A stretch of 33,499 nt of DNA, taken from Phycisphaerales bacterium (GTDB lineage: Bacteria; Planctomycetota; Phycisphaerae; Phycisphaerales; UBA1924). The notes under the pieces were generated by a model that saw only the letters and a list, made by a program, of their open reading frames with translations, was not told the DNA's origin and searched no databases. The position numbers and the translations under genes were made by a program. The stretch spans positions 1 through 33,499 of the forward strand of contig JAESSR010000078.1 of the NCBI GenBank assembly GCA_016764015.1, given 5' to 3'. Below are positions 9,001 through 14,577 of this stretch, piece after piece (within the stretch, counting starts at the first letter, position 1; each line of letters starts with the position of its first letter).

Positions 9001-11119
9001 CATGGGTGAATACCCAGCACTTGATCGTTTTGGTCGCGTAGTGTGGCACGCGTGGGTACACAACACCTTTGCGTTTGGTCAGAATGTGGCAAGTGTTGAT
9101 TATCCCAACGCATCGCCGCTCATGGCCCGTCGTTATGCGTATGACCCAATTACCAAGAACCGTTCACTTGATTGGGATGGTCGTCCGGGTGATGTGCTCG
9201 ATGACCGCGACTGGGAGCATGATTATGATGGCTTCGATCGTCTGATCACCAGTTCACGCGGGCAATGGGATCCGAACCTGGGTACACCTGCATTGACGCT
9301 GGCTTCGAACTCGCGCCAGTGGGAGCTTGATATGCTGGGCAACTGGGACAGTGTGGCCACTGATCTCAATGGCAGTGGCGTGTTTGAATCTGGTGATGAA
9401 ACCGAGATTCGCACACATAACCTCGCCAACGAGCTGCTCTCGCGTGAGGGTGAGCCAGGATCGGGGCCGTTTGGGACTACACCGATTTTGCAGCCAACCT
9501 ATGATGATGCAGGCAATTACACCAAGAATGGTGGCTCTGGATCGAAGAGTTTGGAGTATGTTTACGATGCTTGGAACCGACTCGTACGGGTCGAGCGAAA
9601 GGTCGTCGGCGGAACAAACTTCTCGATTTTAGAGAACGAGTACAATCCAGTCGGTTGGCGCGTGATCCGGCGTATGGACACATCTGATGGTGCCTATGAC
9701 GGGCTCGACGAAGAACGCCAGTATTACTTCAATACCGGCTGGCAGATGGTCGAGGAGCATGTTGATACGAGCTATAGCAGCGGATCAAGTTTCTCCAAGG
9801 ATTATGCAAGCCAACAGTTCTGGGGCACAAGGTATATAGATGATGCCGTGGCCAAGCGAATTGATCGTGATAACGACGGCGATTGGGCCGAGGCTGCGGA
9901 TCAGTATTTCTACCTGACCGATGCGATGTTTAGTGTGCGTGCGATGACAGATCGCGCCGGGTATGTGCGTGAACGGATCGATTACACGCCGTATGGCGTG
10001 GCGATGCATCGGTACGCCGGCGACTACAACGGGGATGGTGTGATCGGAACAGGCGACCTGACGATTCTCAGTGCACAAGGTGGTGGCTCAGTTGATCCTG
10101 GCGATGCTGGCTACGACCCGCATGTCGATCTCAATGGTGACGGCTTGCTTGATGGGACGGACATCTCGATTTTCCTGGCCGACAACGCGTTTGTGACGAC
10201 CAACGGCAACGGCGTGCCGCCCGATGGTTGGCTTGGTGATCCGAGCCGGACGAGTTCGGACGGGACAGACAATGCTTTTGGGTATGACGGGTACTGGTTT
10301 GATGCTGCGGGGGCGACGGATGCGGGGTCGTTTGGGCTGTATGCCGTTCGCAATCGTGTGTATGATCCTGGGCTGGGGCGGTGGTTGACGAAGGATCCGG
10401 CAGGGTTTGTGGACGGGAGGAGTTTGTATCAATATGGACAATCATCGCCCGTTATCCATAATGACCCAAGCGGATTGAAGAGAATTATTGTTGCATTTGA
10501 CGGCCAAAACTTCTTTGGATTTACAGGTAGAGGAAGTATGCGATCAAATAGCCGCTGGAACTCTAATCTGAAGGCTCGTTTCCCTAACGATATTATTTGG
10601 CATTCGGAAGAAGATGGTGATATTCTTCGTTGGCAAGCAGGAAAGATTCGTGCAAGGATCAATGCAGAGTGTCGAAAGACATGCAAGAAACCAACCGTTA
10701 TTTTGATGGGGCACAGTAATGGCGGAGATGGCGCAAGAAAAACTGCTCGCCAACTAGGCGGCAGGAATAATACTGTAGCAGTAGGATTGCTGTTTCTCAT
10801 AGATCCGGTATATAAGCCGTGGTGGGGCCATAAGCCAAGTCGTAATCGGGCCGTATCTAGAAATGCAACTACAACAATCGATTGGTATCAACGGATGGAT
10901 CCAGCAAGTTTTTTTGGCTTCAAATTTCAAGGGTATAAAATTTCATCAGGAATCGGAGTTTCAAATCCCCCACTTCCAACTACTGGTAGATTAGCAGAAT
11001 GGACGACAGTCAATTTTCATGCACATACTCGGATTCTCGATGAATTTATTGTTTATAACTCGGCATACAACGCAATTGGCCAGACTCCGAGCAATACGGG
11101 CGTGTGCGATGAGGACTAA
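3029..11119 (+). CDS. secreted RHS/YD-repeat protein with dockerin-type insert and C-terminal alpha/beta-hydrolase tip
   Basis: This 2696-residue protein starts with a Sec signal peptide (MHYSRILTTLFIVLLVAQAKA), with GGAG 10 bases before the ATG. A Cys-rich N-terminal domain is followed by an acidic Gly/Asp linker (about residues 215-260), a DUF6531-like segment (GSPVAYLTGHKVERATDI) and many YD repeats that in known structures wrap a cocoon. A CGCGG cysteine motif lies near residue 770. At about 2330-2390 two dockerin/EF-hand loops (DYNGDGVIGTGD, DLNGDGLLDGTD) are inserted in the core. The RHS hallmark LGRWLTKDPAGFVDG and the NDPSGL junction follow. The last 210 residues are a different, AT-rich domain with a nucleophile elbow GHSNGG (Ser2563), Asp2592 in LIDPV and His2664 or His2666, as in lipase-like hydrolases. 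Export and architecture are visible; a toxin role is inferred. No VgrG, PAAR or Tc-toxin partners are present. The stop overlaps the next gene by 11 bases. Confidence 0.93.
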   Translation: MHYSRILTTLFIVLLVAQAKAQEVCECACPAGLYMTHSVVDFEIEYKSGVCSTSNNEQKLEFSADASYSGSCSGHCAVGLGTDFEWTGTVCNSLAPGGFSGSGHGVFSARPGGNIPNRYWELRFGPPIFLNLTIRYRVYEDGTVQKWNLPTWTTLPDVTGNWACDRASFTETDPETQYLLMMQFSSPSLGCQSVDLEGPQGECGRPEIEPEEEVVPPPAPRGGGGGGGGGDRDGSDDDDFPDDGDNEGDCDSSEDESGSPVAYLTGHKVERATDISIALPGRDFRIVREYTSNPNFYYTDENGQYFWNGDVTNVEPGSAGVRWSLNTFRTVTGDIGDSTTTLFLNGQPMRSVKKYERIVGQDIYVVSGGGNSYIEPDEISSIGWLNAAGLSENGANVKVWRLRTPGQGELVFMRKDEFFSPVADELDRSDLKGVILYEIDAYGNEFEYEWTSLGTGNGLGGREIIRLDRILLKDVSGVEHARVLLDWHGESGTGLLSENTLNDSTGEWVYGRLDEIRVERPDSGNWVMTQRVQYIHYDEIKGTIPDAVLGGTLAGQSEWNYLSELYDGSDGDLCEVIVSKIVDEDDGDGDGFYDRVTQYRYYADNNNNGNLIAGSGSSSSPISDLVGLDAHGLDHQLMAVIYPQQIEYYASKVFNAFTALGSNSGDIATALGISVNDVPAVQTDLYSSSQTFGSVKEAAERLRWTTFQDDGSGWSFDFDQALLLPNGDWNSLFDLAGKFITYYSSSTAVSGETNRVRTQLISSGANGCGCGGANPTIGLGKRFDYLYRRYELDASITPPATVHPGFSIVSDGYSCLVVESAIDNSAATLAYKPYRVHSHDYYWPTSLPNGMVIDDSSGNFGGVLSRSGVRKLGRALCTADPSWGTTVGKEFDPAEDPIDQTGPMWATSRVYGNDSVDPFGTQFNNYAKVTAVLTFEAVAESSTGYTPVAGSGVDTESPVTPQQSDSGKIYTYDYTGGFLTKVSVADGIEPSIQVDVVQEFVRGGANDRPDLLTQVTRDAGDGVQEVSSFAYGYYDNTNSTDINAAIIAWTKSAMAPESPSQNGPGGALSLDYSNWTFYDRMGQLRWTRDAGGTLSYSEYDEHTGKTIRSIRDADPNDVSIPTNVRINESNFVGITAAGWSLPTRSTYDELTDIYAYDLMGRQIESTDPSGVKSYTRRVIRANNYVDETGLLVDNGVALNVVMSFPHLLSGGGFNGPVSISWQDATGSSLRSSDFECVAITGYDPSVGTYTVGSEEYSRSESELAVTGSTVRSRQWFDIFQVDASLGSFYTETRYDELGRTYQVIDPLGGVTQYGTDTVPGYDIMNRSLAMAQGVMDSGGLISVDLISETFYDSNHSEVQGIGNGLVSVTKAYTGEGTQSRSMKYWYDFRDRLIGQKNPAAPHQLFGYDILGRQIEQASWTDGNDFVEGATGTVPSPSAFSTNRSTYSKTFFNNRGMSYRQIQAIDPTMDPADQAFPGYLESFTWYDPEGQAVASWNPGGAASKVKYDHLNRPLVSYVTDRAGDLLPGAGSYESIFDSSGIDVDISDDHVLSQTESRYILGGNPGAGKIDLVTSRARLHDTNDVGELNSTNSVAMFRVSRFDDASRVTDTLNYGTNDSVSSDKFKSSTTAPATIDLNRSTSPAMISSVRFDEIGRTLISIDPEGKESLRMYDDLSRSFAVIENYQTGFEANIAWDSGSNNWSVNWSTSPPPDENRVTTFTYDLNSNVIKQTAHLNDGSVQVTENKYGVTATAGSGVMESRVSSPSMLSAVHYPNETTGLADASAAYTVSFAYNRLGELRGRTDQNGTQHAFTRDELGRVLSDNVMNFGADIDDAVAEITTGYDDHGRVTGVHSWDDAVTPVELNSVEYVYTPLHQIKEIIQNVDVDGGASDKKIEYDYINAEPSANGGNYSRLSAVRYPSQAGGATNSYELDYSGTINDAISRVNGLDVPGWAKSDALVRYTYMGTGAVVKVDYPSGLIGLDSTKGPSGSSAMGEYPALDRFGRVVWHAWVHNTFAFGQNVASVDYPNASPLMARRYAYDPITKNRSLDWDGRPGDVLDDRDWEHDYDGFDRLITSSRGQWDPNLGTPALTLASNSRQWELDMLGNWDSVATDLNGSGVFESGDETEIRTHNLANELLSREGEPGSGPFGTTPILQPTYDDAGNYTKNGGSGSKSLEYVYDAWNRLVRVERKVVGGTNFSILENEYNPVGWRVIRRMDTSDGAYDGLDEERQYYFNTGWQMVEEHVDTSYSSGSSFSKDYASQQFWGTRYIDDAVAKRIDRDNDGDWAEAADQYFYLTDAMFSVRAMTDRAGYVRERIDYTPYGVAMHRYAGDYNGDGVIGTGDLTILSAQGGGSVDPGDAGYDPHVDLNGDGLLDGTDISIFLADNAFVTTNGNGVPPDGWLGDPSRTSSDGTDNAFGYDGYWFDAAGATDAGSFGLYAVRNRVYDPGLGRWLTKDPAGFVDGRSLYQYGQSSPVIHNDPSGLKRIIVAFDGQNFFGFTGRGSMRSNSRWNSNLKARFPNDIIWHSEEDGDILRWQAGKIRARINAECRKTCKKPTVILMGHSNGGDGARKTARQLGGRNNTVAVGLLFLIDPVYKPWWGHKPSRNRAVSRNATTTIDWYQRMDPASFFGFKFQGYKISSGIGVSNPPLPTTGRLAEWTTVNFHAHTRILDEFIVYNSAYNAIGQTPSNTGVCDED
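10020..10200 (+). other. dockerin-like pair of calcium-binding loops inside the RHS core
   Basis: Residues about 2330-2390 contain two DxNxDGxxxxxD loops about 37 residues apart, the pattern of dockerin type I duplicated EF-hand-like loops. They sit between the RHS motif DYTPYG and the FGYDGYWFD...YDPGLGRWL block, which are normally nearly adjacent. The segment is therefore an insertion within the conserved core, not a terminal dockerin. Confidence 0.75.
10474..11119 (+). other. variable RHS C-terminal domain (alpha/beta-hydrolase)
   Basis: Right after NDPSGL the sequence changes from GC-rich RHS core to AT-rich DNA, as at the junctions of known polymorphic toxin tips. The domain runs KRIIVAFDG, then GHSNGG (Ser2563), LFLIDPV (Asp2592) and NFHAHT (His2664 or His2666). 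The tip at 13395-14054 repeats this order and almost the same spacing. Confidence 0.7.
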
Positions 11120-11846
11120 AAGGTATTGTATAAATGGAATTTTTGCTGGTTTTATTCTTGGAGCCTCGGGGTGTTCTTTTTCGGGATATCTTCCTTCATC
11201 AGATACGCATTCACCTATAGATTTATCGGATGAAAGCCCGACAACTAGGCAGATTAGATACAGTACGACAATGGAAACGCTTGATATATACTATTCATGG
11301 CGAGCTCTTTCTGGGCGTAAAACAGATTCATGGAATGTTGAGGAAGAAATACATCAATATTTAGGCGGCGGCGATTACTGGGATGAGCCTCGTATTGCGA
11401 TTGCCGCAGCAAGCTGGTATTGGGCGCCAGAGCTTGCGATTAATGCGGCAAATAGTTCGCTGAGGGAAGGTGCGCTTTTTCCATCACGACCTGATACCAT
11501 TGTAATACTAGCAATAAATCCAACGGTTATCCTTAGAGTTGAGCGACCGACAGTGTTTAGACATAATATAGGAGATGCGCCGTGGTATAGCGAAATTGGA
11601 TGGTGGGGGTGGGGACGGCGTGTGCTTCGTTATGGCATTGCAGATGGCCTGGTAATTCCAGTTGTGGCTTGCGACGATCCATGGCCATATTTCACTGAAA
11701 TCATCATCCCATCAACAGGCTTTCGACAAACAATCGATTTAAATATGCCTGGAGTTCAGGAAAGCGAAATAGCGACGATCCGCTGGAGTTGTGTTTCGGA
11801 GAATGATGAGAAATCATACATAAAATTTGATATTCGCTCTAAATAA
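11109..11846 (+). CDS. putative lipoprotein overlapping the RHS gene; candidate immunity protein
   Basis: I recognise no family. The ATG at 11109 overlaps the RHS stop by 11 bases, which implies translational coupling. It is preferred to an upstream in-frame ATG at 11019 because it gives a basic start (MRTKRYC) and a lipoprotein signal ending in ASGC, with the Cys at about residue 22. The mature part is about 220 residues and rich in Trp/Tyr (YWDEPR, ASWYWAPE, GWWGWGRR), and probably beta-rich near the end. The DNA is AT-rich like the adjacent hydrolase tip. A lipoprotein placed directly after a lipase-like effector resembles the T6SS lipase (Tle) arrangement, in which immunity proteins are envelope lipoproteins. 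That is the basis for proposing immunity; there is no sequence proof. Confidence 0.7.
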   Translation: MRTKRYCINGIFAGFILGASGCSFSGYLPSSDTHSPIDLSDESPTTRQIRYSTTMETLDIYYSWRALSGRKTDSWNVEEEIHQYLGGGDYWDEPRIAIAAASWYWAPELAINAANSSLREGALFPSRPDTIVILAINPTVILRVERPTVFRHNIGDAPWYSEIGWWGWGRRVLRYGIADGLVIPVVACDDPWPYFTEIIIPSTGFRQTIDLNMPGVQESEIATIRWSCVSENDEKSYIKFDIRSK

Positions 11847-11882
11847 AAAAACGGTATGTAGTTGATATGAAGGTCAGTGAGT

Positions 11883-12002
11883 CCATTCCGCATGGCCCAC
11901 AGCGAAGGGTGGACACGCGATCAGTAGGATAACGCACTGGCAAGCCTCGAAACCAAGCAATGGGAACAACTTCAACGCTCAAAAATGATCGATGAGGATT
12001 GA
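11883..12002 (+). pseudogene. decayed duplicate of the C-terminal tail of the HTH gene
   Basis: The 120 bases are closely similar to the end of the HTH frame at about 1990-2113. They share AGCGAAGGGTGGACACGCGA and AAGCAATGGGAACAACTTCAA. Translation gives [11 protein letters not shown], a TAG stop, then [18 protein letters not shown], against [20 protein letters not shown] in the other copy. The in-frame stop and the lack of any upstream part show that it is a remnant. The two copies bracket the first RHS module. Confidence 0.8.
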
Positions 12003-12019
12003 TCTCATACACTCCCCTT

Positions 12020-13108
12020 GTGAGTAAGAACCAATCCAAGCGTAAGAAACCAACCCGACCACCAGCACCCGAGCCGCCGAAGAAGCGGGGGAGGGGGTGG
12101 CTCAAAGTCGCAACGACGGTGATTGCTCTCGGTGCCATATTGACGGTGATCGTGGTGATGTCTTCTCAATCTCAGACATCAAGCCAGCTTGCCACTTCAC
12201 CCGGCTCTATAACGCCTCTGGTTCTGACTATTGAGGCATCTGAAACAATGGAAGCCAAAGAAATCAACGAGCTGTACCAGTTGCTCGCCCTTGATCCCGA
12301 AAAGCTCGGCGAAATGGATATCGCTCGCATGAACTTGCTCTGTGCCCAGGGGCTTCCAGGAGCAGAAGGTTTGGATATTGAGAAAGAACTGGCCGTGCTC
12401 GATAAATGGGCCGCATCGGTCAAAGCCGAAACCGATAGGTCGTTGCATCGATTTTACGATGACCCAACCAGCTTTGAAAACTCCCTGGGCTACTTCAAAA
12501 TCCTCGTGCTCATCACCGTGTTGCAAAGGGACAACGGCGTTCACTACAACCCTGAGCGGATCTTTGATCCTGATTTCTCCGATTGCCGAGATGTGTTTAT
12601 TAACGGGCTGACCCAGGCATCGACCGGCAAACACGCAGGAGGCACCTGTGTCTCGATGCCGGTGGTGTATATTGCTGTTGCCCGTCGTCTGGGCTATCCC
12701 GTGAAGATGGTGACGACCTTCTCGCATGTATTTGCCCGGTGGGAGGACGAAAACGAACGATTCAACATCGAGGCCACCAACAAAGGGCTGAATATCTATG
12801 AAGACGAACACTACCTGACCTGGCCCGAGACACTGACTGATCTTGAAATCAAATCAGGGAGCTATATGCGGTCATTGACCCCAGTAGAAGAACTGGCCGC
12901 CTTTGTAGCCGCTCGTGGGTATGTCCTTGATGAACTCGGCCAACTCCCCGAGGCGGCGTTGATGTTTACCCAGGCCCATGTGCTCGATCCGGTGTCTGTC
13001 GACTACTTCAACAACATGCTTTGGGTTGCACAACGGGAGTTTCCGGATTACCCGGTGGTTGCCGAACGCAAGCGAAACGGGGAAGACCGAACCCCTCCCA
13101 AGCCTTAA
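12020..13108 (+). CDS. membrane-anchored transglutaminase-like protein
   Basis: The N-terminus is Lys/Pro-rich and cytosolic-looking (KNQSKRKKPTRPPAPEPPKKRGRG). It is followed by one membrane segment (about residues 27-50, VATTVIALGAILTVIVV), then an outside domain of about 310 residues. The domain carries the transglutaminase-like Cys-His-acid order: GGTCVSMP (Cys210), TFSHVFARW (His236) and NIEATN (Glu251), numbered from the GTG at 12020. Members of this fold act as peptidases or amide transferases; the substrate here is unknown. A TPR-like helical repeat (YVLDELGQLPEAALMFTQAH) is near the end. The start is uncertain: neither the GTG at 12020 nor a TTG at 11999 has a good ribosome site, and the region upstream is a pseudogene remnant. 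It lies between the two RHS pairs, but no direct link to them can be shown. Confidence 0.75.
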   Translation: MSKNQSKRKKPTRPPAPEPPKKRGRGWLKVATTVIALGAILTVIVVMSSQSQTSSQLATSPGSITPLVLTIEASETMEAKEINELYQLLALDPEKLGEMDIARMNLLCAQGLPGAEGLDIEKELAVLDKWAASVKAETDRSLHRFYDDPTSFENSLGYFKILVLITVLQRDNGVHYNPERIFDPDFSDCRDVFINGLTQASTGKHAGGTCVSMPVVYIAVARRLGYPVKMVTTFSHVFARWEDENERFNIEATNKGLNIYEDEHYLTWPETLTDLEIKSGSYMRSLTPVEELAAFVAARGYVLDELGQLPEAALMFTQAHVLDPVSVDYFNNMLWVAQREFPDYPVVAERKRNGEDRTPPKP

Positions 13109-13211
13109 ATCGATGATCTGATTGAAATTGTTCGGGTTTTGCCCAGAACCTCGTGCAAGGCCAGCCGTATCTTTGTATTATGTAAATCTCTGATACTGAA
13201 AGGGTACTGCA

Positions 13212-14054
13212 ATGATGATGCGTCGACTAATGATCTTGATGGTGGCTGTGATTGGTATGCTTGGGAGCGATGCGTTTGCGACCTACGACATGGGGTTGGG
13301 GCGGTGGTTGCAGAAAGACCCGGCAGGGTATGTCGATGGAATGAACTCGTACGAAGTAGTTGGAAGTTCTCCGACAAGCTATTCAGATAGTTTCGGTTTA
13401 GCGAGACATGTGATTGCTCTTGAAGGGTGGGGCGCTCAAAGTGGAGTCAGCGATAGGTTTGTGGGGCCAGGTACAGATATCTTCAGAGAAGCAGTCAATG
13501 GCTACAATGAAGAAATAGACGATTATGATCAAGGGGCCGATGGCTATCTAGTGAAAAAGGAAAATTACCACACTTATTTTTATACTGGTTCACAACAGGC
13601 CATTGCAAAAGCAAGAGATGTGTACAATACAGAAAATACTGATTGCACTACTAACACAATTACTTTAATTGGATTCAGCAACGGTGCGGATCGTGCACAC
13701 GATGTTGCAAAAGCACTTAGAAGAGAGAATATCCCAGTCGAGTTGTTATTTATGATCGACCCTGTTCCAGCAGGCGTATTCGAAGGATTTGGAAGTTTGG
13801 TGCTGGGGCGAACATATTCAAGACCGAGCAATGTAGTGCGAGCTGTGAATGTCTACCAAAGATCCGGAAATCCCAAAGGGTGGCCAATGCCTAACGCTAA
13901 TATGAATATGAAATTAACTCAAAGTGAAATGAATCCATGGTTAGACCCATATATTCCATTTTTTAGATATCATGCGTCAATGCCAAGGCAACCGATGGTG
14001 TTATGGAGTTGGCCAGAATGGCTAAAAAAAGTCCCGAGCGAACAGGATCGATGA
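13212..14054 (+). CDS. orphan RHS tip with its own signal peptide and alpha/beta-hydrolase domain
   Basis: This 280-residue protein is a stand-alone RHS end. A Sec signal peptide (MMMRRLMILMVAVIGMLGSDAFA) is joined directly to TYDMGLGRWLQKDPAGYVDG, the RHS hallmark block, with no YD repeats before it. The junction reads SDSFGL instead of the usual DPxGL. The remaining 230 residues form a hydrolase-like domain with GFSNGA (Ser156), MIDPV (Asp183) and RYHAS (His254). The Ser-to-Asp and Ser-to-His distances (27 and 98) nearly match those of the big RHS protein's tip (29 and 101 or 103), although the sequences have otherwise diverged. Upstream of the ATG is AAAGGG at 7-base spacing. The AT-rich domain and the following lipoprotein gene repeat the layout at the end of the large RHS gene. 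A toxin function is inferred. Confidence 0.8.
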   Translation: MMMRRLMILMVAVIGMLGSDAFATYDMGLGRWLQKDPAGYVDGMNSYEVVGSSPTSYSDSFGLARHVIALEGWGAQSGVSDRFVGPGTDIFREAVNGYNEEIDDYDQGADGYLVKKENYHTYFYTGSQQAIAKARDVYNTENTDCTTNTITLIGFSNGADRAHDVAKALRRENIPVELLFMIDPVPAGVFEGFGSLVLGRTYSRPSNVVRAVNVYQRSGNPKGWPMPNANMNMKLTQSEMNPWLDPYIPFFRYHASMPRQPMVLWSWPEWLKKVPSEQDR

Positions 14055-14055
14055 G

Positions 14056-14445
14056 ATGATACACAGTTGCATTGTGCGAGTAATCGCTATAACATGTTTG
14101 TTCGCAGCAGCCGGGTGTAGTTCTGTAAAAAATGTGAGGATTCAGGTTCTAGATAAAATGGACAACTCACCAATTCAAGGAGCCTCTGTTTATGTGCAGA
14201 GGGTGACTGGTGAGTTTGCAAACCCATTTAGGACAAAGAGTAAAATTTCGCAAGAAGGGTTCACGGATAGCGAAGGTGTTTATGTATCAGAATTTGCTGA
14301 AATTCATGAGTATAGAGTAAGTGTTAGAGTTAAGAGCTACCAACCATATAGTAAAATATTTTTGCCTCATTCCCAAGAGATCAAAGACGGTGATATTGAA
14401 GTTCTAGTTTTGCCAGCATATGTCACCGATGAAAATCAGCAATAG
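14056..14445 (+). CDS. small lipoprotein with carboxypeptidase-regulatory-like fold; candidate immunity protein
   Basis: The ATG lies one base after the stop of the orphan hydrolase gene, with AGGA 9 bases upstream, so the two are almost certainly co-transcribed. The N-terminus is a lipoprotein signal (MIHSCIVRVIAITCLFAAAGC, Cys about 21). The rest, about 108 residues, has the pattern of a CarboxypepD_reg-like beta sandwich: NSPIQGASVYV, TDSEGVYVSEF and YRVSVRVKSYQPYSK. It shows no similarity that I can see to the lipoprotein after the large RHS gene beyond being a lipoprotein in the same relative place. Immunity against the neighbouring hydrolase is the simplest idea. A structural or unrelated envelope role is also possible. 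Confidence 0.75.
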   Translation: MIHSCIVRVIAITCLFAAAGCSSVKNVRIQVLDKMDNSPIQGASVYVQRVTGEFANPFRTKSKISQEGFTDSEGVYVSEFAEIHEYRVSVRVKSYQPYSKIFLPHSQEIKDGDIEVLVLPAYVTDENQQ

Positions 14446-14529
14446 CGACTGCTTTTAGATTGGCGGGAATTATACTTCGTTAAAGGCGATTCGGGTTTAG
14501 AGCAAGCTAGCCAATTTTTGTAGATATTG

Positions 14530-14563
14530 AATGAGTTGTGATTCTAGGGATTTGTAACTCATT
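14530..14563. repeat. 8-bp inverted repeat beside the recombinase gene
   Basis: AATGAGTT (14530-14537) and AACTCATT (14556-14563) form a perfect inverted repeat with an 18-base centre, in the gap between the lipoprotein gene and the 3' end of the tyrosine recombinase gene. The layout would fit a recombinase core site (two arms around a spacer), but arms this short can occur by chance and no second copy was seen. Confidence 0.3.
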
Positions 14564-14577
14564 TCTGATCTCTAAAG

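Noticed and set aside
3029..11119. T6SS- or Tc-toxin-linked RHS effector
   Set aside because: The protein has a Sec signal peptide and there are no VgrG, PAAR, Hcp or TcA/TcB-type genes in the window.
12197..12811. A 204-residue minus-strand frame inside the transglutaminase-like gene
   Set aside because: It has no domain or ribosome site, while the plus strand shows a clear catalytic pattern.
13124..13150. Hairpin GTTCGGG...CCCAGAAC after the transglutaminase-like gene as a terminator
   Set aside because: The stem has a bulge and is not followed by a T-run.
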